From a virus, in IMG/VR virus record IMGVR_UViG_3300049217_000163, positions 1-41,212 of that record: a DNA stretch of 41,212 nucleotides, one strand, 5' to 3'. The notes under the pieces were generated by a model that was not told the DNA's origin, ran no database searches, and saw nothing but the letters and a program-made list of their open reading frames with translations. Both the position numbers and the translations under genes were made by a program. This document shows positions 23,479-31,070 of this stretch, piece by piece; the first letter of the stretch is position 1; the number at the start of each line of letters is the position of its first letter.

Positions 23479-24438
23479 TCACGTGTCATCACAAAAATCT
23501 GTGGTCTCGACCTTTACCATACCATCTGGAACGTTAATCGTATCCAATGGAGCCTGAATCTGTCTATTTTGAACCACAGGATTCTGAGGTTTATTAAACT
23601 GATTTGAATTATTGATATTGTGGTACACGTATTCTCTAGTTACCTGGATAAAATATGGCATTCTTTCAGGTTTTCTAGAGAAACCCTCGGTAACATTGGT
23701 TATCCTAACTTCTCTAAGGATGCTAGTTATGTAGTAAAAAGCCCGGTAGAGGTACCTAACCGAATACGTGCGCCCCTCACCCGTTTCTGGGTCTATCCCT
23801 GGATTGGAGCCGCTTTCGTTCCATACTATATTCCCAAGATTACTTATCGTGAAATCTATGTTTTCTTGATACCTTACTCCTCTAGAGTCAACAATAGGGG
23901 CATCCATAACCCTAATAGGGAACATGGGGACGCCAGGACTGTCATAAGAGAACTGGAGCATTTCCTTGTTAACAACCAGATCATTGGCCTCAGGGTCGCA
24001 GTATAGCCTATCTCCCACAGCTAAATATATTCTTTTGCCTTCAGGCGTCTCAACACAGCTACAATCTCCAATTGCAGGAGATTTATAGGGATCGTAAAAT
24101 CTAGGCATCACCAAATTACCTTGAGATGCGTCAATAACTGCGCCTTCAGACGGCCTACGTTGATCTTTTTGATTGCCAGTTAGAACGGCGGTAAATTTAC
24201 CGGCCAAATTATATATATAGCCGTTACTGGTCATTACATCTGTTTCTTGTCTTCTGTAGTCGCCCTTATCATTTAGCCCTATAGGAGAAATTGTGGATTT
24301 CCAATGATAGAAAGTTGTGCCAAGCCCTTGGGTAAAGGCATCTGCCCGATTTAAATCAAAAGATTGTTCAATATAGGGAGCACCAAACGGTATGGTCTCG
24401 ACTTGCTCGCCTACTGGACTTTTATTCGAATTTTCCAT
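23479..24438 (-). CDS. Putative virion structural protein, 319 aa
   Basis: A mixed alpha/beta protein with RYQENIDFTISNLGNIVWNE and YSVRYLYRAFYYITSILREV in its second half. The latter resembles baseplate/neck proteins that contain a 'vsv.Y.y...Y.V...LRE.R' strand pair. I cannot name the family. The C-terminus (VKVETTDFCDDT) is acidic. It overlaps the upstream 116-residue gene by 17 bases, and the gene at 22878 follows 112 bases later behind its own promoter motif. Confidence 0.55.
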   Translation of the reverse strand: MENSNKSPVGEQVETIPFGAPYIEQSFDLNRADAFTQGLGTTFYHWKSTISPIGLNDKGDYRRQETDVMTSNGYIYNLAGKFTAVLTGNQKDQRRPSEGAVIDASQGNLVMPRFYDPYKSPAIGDCSCVETPEGKRIYLAVGDRLYCDPEANDLVVNKEMLQFSYDSPGVPMFPIRVMDAPIVDSRGVRYQENIDFTISNLGNIVWNESGSNPGIDPETGEGRTYSVRYLYRAFYYITSILREVRITNVTEGFSRKPERMPYFIQVTREYVYHNINNSNQFNKPQNPVVQNRQIQAPLDTINVPDGMVKVETTDFCDDT

Positions 24439-24772
24439 TTAAGCACATCTCGGATATCTCTTGTAACTTGGTATCCATATTTTTATGTAGTAGCACCAAC
24501 TTACCTACTATATCATTGAATAGAAGTTCTTTGTTCAACTTCTTGATTTTACTGAATAATTTTATATTAGTGTTGTCGGCCAAACGAATGGTTATGGGTA
24601 GAGATTGTCCGTTTTTACAAATTTTTACAATTTCATCCAAGAATTTGGCAACCTTAGGACAGCTAGGTTCGCAATCTATCAGGACTTCTTTAGAGCCCCT
24701 CACCTGATCCTCAAAAGGAAGTTCAGGTTTATAGGACTGCTTTTCTTCGGATTTCAATATCTCTACGCACAT
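24422..24772 (-). CDS. Hypothetical protein, 116 aa
   Basis: Unrecognised helical protein with four Cys (MCVEIL, CEPSCPK, ICKNG, EMCLNG) without a clear metal-site spacing. The C-terminal half (LLFNDIVGKLVLLHKNMDTK and on) is an amphipathic helix pair. It lies 4 bases downstream of the 160-residue gene and overlaps the 319-residue virion gene, so it is a coupled member of the same operon. Position suggests an assembly chaperone or small head protein. Confidence 0.55.
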   Translation of the reverse strand: MCVEILKSEEKQSYKPELPFEDQVRGSKEVLIDCEPSCPKVAKFLDEIVKICKNGQSLPITIRLADNTNIKLFSKIKKLNKELLFNDIVGKLVLLHKNMDTKLQEISEMCLNGKFE

Positions 24773-24776
24773 AGGT

Positions 24777-25259
24777 TTATTTGACCTTTATCTTCTTCAT
24801 TTTACAATCCAAAGCCTTTTCAGTCGTAGCCCCAGCCATGGCTTTAGCAAACTCCTTAGGAAATTTGAGTTCGTCGATTAACAAAGAGTCATCCTGAATT
24901 GAACTAGAAACAGATGCGACACTCATGTTGTTTTTGGTGATTTGGAATTCAATGCTATTTCCGGTTTGGATACTATAAATATCATGCCCGGATTTACGAA
25001 GATCGTTGGATAGAAAATGGGAATGCTGATCCACAACAGCGTCCTCAAACCCTTCGGATTTACACATTACTGGTTGAAAGTTAGAATGCGTTTTGGAGAC
25101 CGAATGGCGCACAATAGCAGGATGTGATCCGCCTGCGATAACTTTTCCTTTGTGAACGGCCATATAGAAGCCGCCTTTTGTGCGGATCATCTTAACTGGT
25201 TGTCCATCAAGAACTCCCGCGTCATCTACTTGGTCAATATCTGAAGCTTGTAGATTCAT
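24777..25259 (-). CDS. Hypothetical virion-operon protein, 160 aa
   Basis: The N-terminal half (VKMIRTKGGFYMAVHKGKVI, then AGGSHPAIVRHSVSK) is a beta-rich, KOW-like or SH3-like stretch. The C-terminal half (IEFQITKNNMSVASVSSSIQ, ELKFPKEFAKAMAGATTEKA) is beta then helix. No known family. It starts 2 bases after the stop of the 2H/lytic protein and precedes the 116-residue gene, so all three are probably translated together. Confidence 0.5.
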   Translation of the reverse strand: MNLQASDIDQVDDAGVLDGQPVKMIRTKGGFYMAVHKGKVIAGGSHPAIVRHSVSKTHSNFQPVMCKSEGFEDAVVDQHSHFLSNDLRKSGHDIYSIQTGNSIEFQITKNNMSVASVSSSIQDDSLLIDELKFPKEFAKAMAGATTEKALDCKMKKIKVK

Positions 25260-25261
25260 AA

Positions 25262-26530
25262 TTATTTCTCGCTTTCATAATAGTGCTTAAACTTTTGCAC
25301 GTAAGGGTGTGAACTAATGTCATGTTTTTGTTTTAACGCGCGATTTGTGCCAGAAATTCCTTGATTCCACGCGAAACTAATAGCCTCTGGATTATTTCCG
25401 AAATGATGTTCTAAGCGGCTTAAATGCTTATCAGCAATTAACTGCTCAAGTTTCGGGTTGTCTTGCATGTATCTGTGTAAGTTATCGCCCTGAAGTCTCA
25501 GGGCTTTCCCGTGCTGTCGTTTTAGGTCCGGGTTTAGACGAATAGTATCATGAATTACATCAGGCATTTCGGCAAATTTGCCCCATGCAGTACCTTGTGT
25601 CTTAGTTGGTTTATGATTCATGTTTTTGCCGCCACTACTCTCGACTTGGGATATAGCGTTTAGTAATTTTTCTCTAGAATAGCCGGGATGTTGAGCGGAG
25701 GAAACGTTAGGATGTAATGGTTGATGGCCTGGATTTTTTGCTTCGGTTGGCGTAGCAGAAGCAAGCGCTCCAGCCATAGCTCCAGCGGTAAGCATATTTT
25801 TAAGAGCACCTTTTTCTAATTCTTCTGATTTAGCCACATGTTTTGGTAAATGCTTACCCTTCGTAGCCGAATCCCATTCTTTAACAGCTTTTTCACCGCC
25901 CAAAGCTTCCTTACCTTCTGGAGAATGGCCCCATGCAGCTTGAGCTTGCGAAGACCACGGTTTAAGAAGTGGCTCGGTTTTTTCTACTTTAGGATTATAA
26001 GTTTGAAGTGTCTTGGGACCACGACGAAGTTCAGCCGACCCGAATTCAATTCCGGCATCGTGCGCAGTTTTATGACCTTTTGATTTTATTTCATCGTGGG
26101 TTTCTTTTGATACAGAAATGTGGGGATGAAATTCATAGTTTTCTTTGTGGCCCATGTGAGAAAACTTGTCGTGATGTTCTTTTAGTTTCTCCGCATGAGG
26201 TCCGTGAAGCTTTAGAACGTAAATATCGTCGCCTTCACGACTTTTAATTTTCGTAGGCTCTATTCCAACTTTTTTAGGATCGATATGCTGATGGTCCAGT
26301 TTAGAAGCAGCTTCGTGAGCATGTTCAGGCTTGTCCAATTCTTTATTGAAAAATTTAATAGAAGTATGATAAGGAATGTTATTATCAGAGCGTTTTTCAT
26401 GGCCCTTGATTTTAACGGGATGACCAAGGAGCAAGCCTGTTTCGGCTAAACGTGCATATTCTTGAGGATTTTCAGATTTTAAAATAGATTGTTCTATAAT
26501 TGTCTTTCTTAAATTTTTAAGGAAGCCCAT
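25262..26530 (-). CDS. Fusion protein: 2H-phosphoesterase-like domain plus lytic transglycosylase-like domain, 422 aa
   Basis: The N-terminal domain (about 30-175) has the two HxS/T motifs of the 2H phosphoesterase superfamily, H55-T-S-I in YHTSIKFF and H137-I-S-V in FHPHISV, with a basic, His-rich middle. Family members cut 2',5' or cyclic phosphodiesters; some phage anti-CBASS enzymes belong here. A hinge with an Ala-rich helix (NMLTAGAMAGALASA, about 245-260) leads to a lysozyme/SLT-like domain: ISQVESSGG with candidate Glu297, then GTAWGKFAEMP and FAWNQGISGT. This suggests a virion protein that digests peptidoglycan on entry. Its SD lies inside the upstream GIY-YIG gene. Confidence 0.6.
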   Translation of the reverse strand: MGFLKNLRKTIIEQSILKSENPQEYARLAETGLLLGHPVKIKGHEKRSDNNIPYHTSIKFFNKELDKPEHAHEAASKLDHQHIDPKKVGIEPTKIKSREGDDIYVLKLHGPHAEKLKEHHDKFSHMGHKENYEFHPHISVSKETHDEIKSKGHKTAHDAGIEFGSAELRRGPKTLQTYNPKVEKTEPLLKPWSSQAQAAWGHSPEGKEALGGEKAVKEWDSATKGKHLPKHVAKSEELEKGALKNMLTAGAMAGALASATPTEAKNPGHQPLHPNVSSAQHPGYSREKLLNAISQVESSGGKNMNHKPTKTQGTAWGKFAEMPDVIHDTIRLNPDLKRQHGKALRLQGDNLHRYMQDNPKLEQLIADKHLSRLEHHFGNNPEAISFAWNQGISGTNRALKQKHDISSHPYVQKFKHYYESEK

Positions 26531-27311
26531 CGGACACCTTCTTAAAAGTAAATCCCTTTACTGATTTTTGTTTGTTACTAAAAAAAAGAGAAATGCTCGA
26601 TATAGATACAGAGAGAATATTTGATGCTTCGGTATATGAACTAAAAATTTGTCCAGTTTCATTACATACTATTTTTATTTTATTATCCGGAATAACCAAA
26701 TTGGACCTATGTTTTGGTGAAAGTTTTCGTCCCTTTAACTTTTTGCTTATTTTGAGTCCTGATTCCTCAGTATGTTTTTTACCGAAAAAACCATTTTTTT
26801 CACCTTTTTGAGCCAAAGAAATTTTTTTCTTTGTTTCTTCTGAAAGCTTGATCCCTTTGTTTCTACCTTTTTGAGCCAATGACATCTTAATTTTTGTTTT
26901 TTGAGAGGTTACCTTACCCTTATGGGCTTTAGATACAGCCAATCTTTGGCTTTCTGTTACAATTCTGCCTTTTTTTGCTTTAGACATTTTCTGTTTAGAT
27001 ATTTCAGAGTGTTTGCCAAAGGAACCGCCGGAGAGCAAGTTATAACCATTGGGAGTCAACGTGTTGAATAGTTTAATATAATAGGTTTCTCTATGGTCTA
27101 ATTCGTTTTGATTGTTGGCGTAAGCGACAGGCTTAATTTTAAAATTTTCCAAGCCGTATTTTCTCATAGCACTATAGATAGCTGAACCATCTTGTTTCAT
27201 AAATGCGTTATATTTGTGCTCTTCCCATCGTTTATCAAGCATGCGCGTGGTTTGACCCACATACTTCTTTCCACTGATAGCACAGATAATGAGATAGACA
27301 ATCCCGTACAT
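26517..27311 (-). CDS. GIY-YIG homing endonuclease with NUMOD motifs, 264 aa
   Basis: The N-terminal GIY-YIG domain starts YGIVYLIICAISGKKYVGQT, with catalytic Tyr pair, Arg (DKRWEEH) and Glu (DHRETYYIKLFN). It is followed by repeated NUMOD3-type modules (SE..K.KMS.A.KGR; about 110-205) and a C-terminal NUMOD1-like helix-turn-helix (SSYTEASNILSVSISSISLF). I start at ATG 27311 with GGCGAG upstream; an in-frame TTG at 27326 is the alternative. It is inserted between two virion genes without intron features, and its 3' end contains the AAGGTG SD of the next gene. Confidence 0.85.
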   Translation of the reverse strand: MYGIVYLIICAISGKKYVGQTTRMLDKRWEEHKYNAFMKQDGSAIYSAMRKYGLENFKIKPVAYANNQNELDHRETYYIKLFNTLTPNGYNLLSGGSFGKHSEISKQKMSKAKKGRIVTESQRLAVSKAHKGKVTSQKTKIKMSLAQKGRNKGIKLSEETKKKISLAQKGEKNGFFGKKHTEESGLKISKKLKGRKLSPKHRSNLVIPDNKIKIVCNETGQIFSSYTEASNILSVSISSISLFFSNKQKSVKGFTFKKVSDGLP

Positions 27312-27312
27312 A

Positions 27313-28176
27313 TTAATACTCGCCAATTACGTATTTCTTAGCGAAAATATTTTTTATTTTACTAATCAGCTCATCACGATTCTTCGTAAGTTCTTCAATA
27401 CGAAGAGCAAATATGCGAGGTCCTAGAGTAGAACTTCCTTGACTAATTCCATCTTGGGATTGTGTTTGAGAAGTTGTGAAAAAAAACATCGCCAGTTGGC
27501 TAAGAATATTAATCGCGGCATTTGTTCCAATAAGTTGATTTACTATTACGGGAACTTGTCCTTCACGATTCGATAGACCGGACGAATAGGTCAGCTGCCA
27601 ATATCCAGGCACGTGTTGATTACCACCAGCGGCTCCCCAGATAGCGAGAAACGCGATTCCGGCCCCTTGATTGGTTACAGAAATAGGAGAACCTGTGGTA
27701 GAAGTGGCTCCAAAAGCCGCTAGAAGCGGTACTACATTAATAAAACCCATAGATGCTGAAGACATTTCTATCCACACACTTGGAACCTGAAAAATCACTT
27801 CATCATTAGAGGCGACAATAGCTAAAGATTCAATACTCATTATAGGAGAATGCCGAGGCTTCAAATGTATGAAACTTTTGTAAAGCGACCAGTCGAAGGC
27901 CATTTTGTCAACAAATTCTTCTCTTGTGATAGTTGTTCCAATTTGAACTTCAGTTTCATTCATCGCCATCATGATGCGATCTTTTAAATTTTCTGGCTTT
28001 AAAAGTTCTAGCGCCGACGGACCGAATAAATAAAAAGGAAGCCCCAACAAATACCTTACACGGAATAATTCTGGTGTGAGAAATGGTTCTGTACGGCGTA
28101 GAATTCCTGAAGATTCTATACAGTGAACCGGATACTGAGCGGTTTTGAAAGTTCTGCTCTGTGTAAAATCAGCCAT
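27313..28176 (-). CDS. Putative head-tail adaptor-type virion protein, 287 aa
   Basis: The N-terminal third has helices with FLTPELFRVRYLLGLPF and then IGTTITREEFVDKMAFDW, followed by SIESLAIVASNDEVIFQVPS. This layout of helices, then a beta 'wedge', is like head-tail connector/adaptor proteins. The middle is Gly/Ala/Ser-rich beta, and the C-terminus is a basic helix (ELTKNRDELISKIKNIFAKK). The start overlaps the upstream nuclease gene, which supplies AGGGG as SD. The connector role is a guess from pattern and operon. Confidence 0.4.
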   Translation of the reverse strand: MADFTQSRTFKTAQYPVHCIESSGILRRTEPFLTPELFRVRYLLGLPFYLFGPSALELLKPENLKDRIMMAMNETEVQIGTTITREEFVDKMAFDWSLYKSFIHLKPRHSPIMSIESLAIVASNDEVIFQVPSVWIEMSSASMGFINVVPLLAAFGATSTTGSPISVTNQGAGIAFLAIWGAAGGNQHVPGYWQLTYSSGLSNREGQVPVIVNQLIGTNAAINILSQLAMFFFTTSQTQSQDGISQGSSTLGPRIFALRIEELTKNRDELISKIKNIFAKKYVIGEY

Positions 28177-29188
28177 TTTTAACCCCTAAAAATTCTAGAC
28201 ATTTGTTAATACACATATTCTTGTCTTTTTTCCAATCCGCCTCGTTTATGTGTAAAACTTGTATACCTTTTTCACTAAAATACCCATCCTTCAAAACATG
28301 GTAGTTTTTAATGTCTTCGTCTGGCCACCAAGGACGTGCTCTTTTTAGGCCTCCAAAGGAATGGTGATACGTTCCGTCAAACTCTATAGCTTTTCTAAGT
28401 TCGGGAACAAAAATATCCAGGTCTAGGCCCTTTATATGTGGTTTGTTTTCTATTTTCACCCTAGTATCCCTGAGTTTTTGAGTTTTAGGAAAGATAGATT
28501 TTATTAGATTAAACAGTTCTTGCTCAGGTTCCGAAGTCCCGCAAGAACGCTTCATGTGCTGACAGATCTCTTCTAGCCATTTTCTTTTTCCTGCAGTACA
28601 ATAAGCGCTTTGATTCGCTTTTCGAAATTCGGCTCTAGTTTTATATTTTAAGGCTTCTTGTTGCAATTCTTTTAATGTCCAATCTTTTCTTATAGCCCTG
28701 GTCATATGAGAGCAAACTTGATCCAGTAATCCTCTAGCGGACGCTGTAAAATAAGCACTTCTTGATTCCCTAACAAATTCACCAACACTGCTGTATTTCA
28801 GGGCTTCTTCTTTTAATTTTTTATCAGACCACTTAAAAATGGGATTATTTTTCCCAGCCATCGAAACATGCTTAGGCATATGGGAGCAAACTTGATCTAA
28901 AATTTTTCTAGAGTGAGCAGCCCTATAGTGACCTAGACTTCTTTTTTGAAATTCCCATCTACTTTTATATTTTAACGCCTCTGTTTGTATGCTTTCGAGA
29001 GAGTATTTTCTAGGTTCACTAAGTCTAATATTTGAGTCTGACATATGAGACACTATTGATGTTAAAAGCCCTCTTTCAGATGCCGCTTCGTAAAACTCAG
29101 GTGATTTTTTTTTAAATTCTATCCTACTCCCATATTTCAGGGCTTCTTTTTGCAATTTTTCAAGCGACCATTTAACTTTTTGTTTCAT
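28169..29188 (-). CDS. Homing-type endonuclease with four EALKY repeats and Vsr-like nuclease, 339 aa
   Basis: Residues 8-210 contain four modules of about 50 aa (pattern: L..EALKY.SR.EF.K.S...Y.AA..RG.LD..CSHM), probably helix-turn-helix-like DNA readers. The C-terminal domain has LDLDIFVPELRKAIEFDGTY (D and E of a Vsr/PD-(D/E)XK core), HHS, and EKGIQVLHINEADW. A shorter paralogue with three modules is at 31600. It carries its own TTGACT-N17-TATTAT promoter 9 bases from ATG 29188, and its last codons hold the SD of the next virion gene. Confidence 0.7.
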   Translation of the reverse strand: MKQKVKWSLEKLQKEALKYGSRIEFKKKSPEFYEAASERGLLTSIVSHMSDSNIRLSEPRKYSLESIQTEALKYKSRWEFQKRSLGHYRAAHSRKILDQVCSHMPKHVSMAGKNNPIFKWSDKKLKEEALKYSSVGEFVRESRSAYFTASARGLLDQVCSHMTRAIRKDWTLKELQQEALKYKTRAEFRKANQSAYCTAGKRKWLEEICQHMKRSCGTSEPEQELFNLIKSIFPKTQKLRDTRVKIENKPHIKGLDLDIFVPELRKAIEFDGTYHHSFGGLKRARPWWPDEDIKNYHVLKDGYFSEKGIQVLHINEADWKKDKNMCINKCLEFLGVKNG

Positions 29189-29197
29189 ACTATCTCT

Positions 29198-29226
29198 ATA
29201 ATATAACAGCCTTTTCTAAAAGTCAA
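29198..29226 (-). promoter_or_regulatory. Sigma70-like promoter of nuclease gene
   Basis: On the minus strand TTGACT (29226-29221), a 17-base spacer and TATTAT (29203-29198). Transcription would start about 3 bases before ATG 29188, giving a nearly leaderless message. Confidence 0.7.
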
Positions 29227-29231
29227 TCAAA

Positions 29232-29675
29232 TTAAAAGAAAAATGTGTTATCGGGCAGATTGCCGTCCGAACCATCATTATTAGGGTATTCCACATTGAT
29301 CATCTGTAACACACTAAAACTAGCAACGTTATTACCTTGATACACAACAAATTGAACATTTCCTGTAGCAGGAGTACTCGTGTACGGCACAACCACACTA
29401 AAAACTGACCCGTCGTTTGGGTCCTGCATGGCAATCAATGTAAACGCACTACTACAATCAATTGAAGGAAATGTCACCCTGACTTGAACTGGCTGGTTAT
29501 TTGCTCCTATGCCTAGGATGTACCGTAAAGGGCACTCAGAAGGACAACTATCTAAGTTGACTATCTGGAAATAAAGGGTTGTTTGGTCTCCGGCACGAAC
29601 GATCCATTGACTTGCGTAGTCGAAGCTATTGATGTTTTGAAAATTTGTTATTGGCTTGGCTGAAAGACGGGCCAT
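29232..29675 (-). CDS. Virion structural protein, 147 aa
   Basis: A beta-rich protein beginning MARLSAKPITNFQNINSFDY, with YASQWIVRAGDQTTLYFQIV and two Cys in LDSCPSECPLRY. This 'sqwivr.GD..tLyfqiv' pattern fits a beta-sandwich virion protein, and it is the first gene of its transcription unit. AAGGGGATAACC gives its SD, and AATCTTTACCTT followed by a stem-loop lies upstream. Its fold could suit a head decoration or tail tip protein. No family name can be given. Confidence 0.55.
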   Translation of the reverse strand: MARLSAKPITNFQNINSFDYASQWIVRAGDQTTLYFQIVNLDSCPSECPLRYILGIGANNQPVQVRVTFPSIDCSSAFTLIAMQDPNDGSVFSVVVPYTSTPATGNVQFVVYQGNNVASFSVLQMINVEYPNNDGSDGNLPDNTFFF

Positions 29676-29705
29676 GGTTGGTTATCCCCTTAATTTACCT
29701 TGACA

Positions 29706-29744
29706 AAGCCCATATTTAATAGTAGGCTTTAAGGTAAAGATTGG
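29706..29744 (-). promoter_or_regulatory. CCAATCTTTACCTT motif followed by hairpin
   Basis: The motif occupies 29744-29731 on the minus strand. It is followed at once by AAAGCC...GGCTTT (29732-29706), a 6-bp stem with a long AT loop, in the leader of the gene at 29675. Confidence 0.5.
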
Positions 29745-29784
29745 TCTTAAAACTGCCTAAAAGGGCAAAAATGAGGATAAGAGC

Positions 29785-30234
29785 ATGAAATCTAAAAAGA
29801 AAACGAAGCCAGTAGTTAAAAAATCGACAACTAAAAAGAAAACTAGGACTACGCAGGATAAAATAACAAAAGAACACAAGGCTTTGATAAATACATTGCG
29901 AAAAGCCTATAAATATACTAAAACACCTGTCCCCGAGGACAAACCCGCCTCAAAAGAGGTCACGGTGCTTCAAATCGGGTCGTTCACATCAGATAAAAGT
30001 GAGCGTGTACCAGAAAATGGCTGTCTAGATGATACCGGACTTGAGTTTAAGTATCACATGGTTCACGACGGAACCCATGACGCGCCCATCATTTTTTTTC
30101 ATCATCAGGATGAGAGGCATGTAAAACTCAAGGAGATTCAAGATATTATAGAAAACTTTAAAGGTGAGCCACACAAAAGTTTTTTCAATCTTATTGTGAC
30201 CTCATTCAAGGGCTTTTTCAGATTTTCAAAATAA
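29785..30234 (+). CDS. Hypothetical plus-strand protein, 149 aa
   Basis: Unrecognised. Residues 1-28 are extremely Lys/Thr-rich (KKKTKPVVKKSTTKKKTRTT), like a nucleic-acid-binding tail. The folded part (LQIGSFTSDKSERV, then MVHDGTHDAPIIFFHHQDER) ends with an aromatic/basic helix. SD GAGGATAAG precedes ATG 29785. It is the only plus-strand gene between 2860 and 32600, lying between two minus-strand virion units. It may be a separately expressed accessory (moron-like) gene. No promoter of the TTGACT type is obvious. Confidence 0.6.
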   Translation: MKSKKKTKPVVKKSTTKKKTRTTQDKITKEHKALINTLRKAYKYTKTPVPEDKPASKEVTVLQIGSFTSDKSERVPENGCLDDTGLEFKYHMVHDGTHDAPIIFFHHQDERHVKLKEIQDIIENFKGEPHKSFFNLIVTSFKGFFRFSK

Positions 30235-30235
30235 A

Positions 30236-30270
30236 AAAGGCTCCCAGGTTTTAATCTGGAAGCCTCTCAA
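30236..30270 (-). terminator. Rho-independent terminator
   Basis: The stem AGGCT-C-CCAG / CTGG-A-AGCCT (30238-30265) has an 8-base loop. On the minus strand it is followed by TTTTTTATTTT. It ends the single-gene unit at 30292 and lies just after the stop of the convergent plus-strand gene. Confidence 0.75.
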
Positions 30271-30291
30271 AACTAGAGTTTTTAGTTCTAA

Positions 30292-30765
30292 TTATAGACG
30301 ATTAGCGGTAGGAAGCAACGAAACTGCTACTCTGGCGCCGATAACGTATCCTGCTGAGGTTACGGACGACACAGGAGATCCACTTCCATAAGCTACGATT
30401 TGAACCGTAACGTACCACTGATTGAGCGTATTGTCGTAGTTGTATCCACAAACCAAACAATCAAGGGTTTCTACACCGCTTGGCGAACGAGGGGTAAAGC
30501 CTTTTACATCAATCCAGTTAATGGCTTGGATTTGCGAATTGACGTTAGGGAACGTAATTCTATACGTACATGGAGCGCCACCGGAATCCAATGCTACTGA
30601 AATATCTCCAGTAGAATAAGCTACCGTGTCAGCGCTTGCATTGATTCTAGCGCCACCCATAAGCCCGAGAGAGCCAATGATTTCGTTACCGTTTTTAACA
30701 TCAGTAACAGATTCTACGATTCTGTTTTTAGTATTTTGTGAAAGTGAAGGCGTTTGTTGTGCCAT
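30292..30765 (-). CDS. Virion protein, 157 aa
   Basis: Beta-rich protein with Ser/Gly/Val composition (GSLGLMGGARINASADTVAY, YRITFPNVNSQIQAINWIDV, two Cys in LDCLVCGYNY). It forms its own transcription unit: AATCTTTACCTTG motif at 30832-30820, hairpin leader, AAAGGAG SD and a terminator after it. This isolated, strongly equipped gene suggests high expression, as for a head decoration or major tail component. No family is recognised. Confidence 0.55.
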   Translation of the reverse strand: MAQQTPSLSQNTKNRIVESVTDVKNGNEIIGSLGLMGGARINASADTVAYSTGDISVALDSGGAPCTYRITFPNVNSQIQAINWIDVKGFTPRSPSGVETLDCLVCGYNYDNTLNQWYVTVQIVAYGSGSPVSSVTSAGYVIGARVAVSLLPTANRL

Positions 30766-30789
30766 TTGAGAAATCTCCTTTAAAATTTA

Positions 30790-30832
30790 AATCCCGTTAA
30801 TTAAACGGGGAACATGTTCAAGGTAAAGATTG
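30790..30832 (-). promoter_or_regulatory. CAATCTTTACCTTG motif with palindrome and hairpin leader
   Basis: On the minus strand the motif (30832-30820) is followed by the palindrome GAACATGTTC and a CCCGTT/AACGGG stem-loop, then the SD of the gene starting at 30765. Confidence 0.5.
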
Positions 30833-30838
30833 TTACAA

Positions 30839-31070
30839 TTATAGTTCAATCGTAATGGGAACGTTAATTGGCCTGTATTGTTCAGTACTTGTAGAGGCGT
30901 TTACGTAAGTAAGGTCGCCAATTTTAAGTTGTCCGTAACCTGAATGGATGTGACCAAATACATGCAACTTCAATTGTTTTAGTTGCTGTATTCGATTATA
31001 TAGGTCTTGACATCCAACATGTTCGATTTCGTAGTCTGCAATGGGTGTCTGAAAGAAGTACTAATTTCAT
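30839..31070 (-). pseudogene. Calcineurin-like metallophosphoesterase remnant (internal deletion)
   Basis: From ATG 31070 one frame reads MKLVLLSDTHC, the DxH motif that begins metallophosphoesterases, but it stops after about 18 residues. A second frame, open from about 31052, reads HVGCQDLYNRIQQLKQLKLH, then VFGHIHSGYG and VNASTSTEQYRP..VPITIEL. That is the GHxH C-terminal end of the same family. The two ends meet at 31040-31060, so the central part (the GDh and GNHD motifs) is deleted and the frame is broken. The start codon overlaps the HNH gene stop (ATGA). Confidence 0.8.

Noticed and set aside
30841-31052. Functional small metallophosphoesterase
   Set aside because: The GDh and GNHD metal-binding motifs are missing and the start and end are in different frames.
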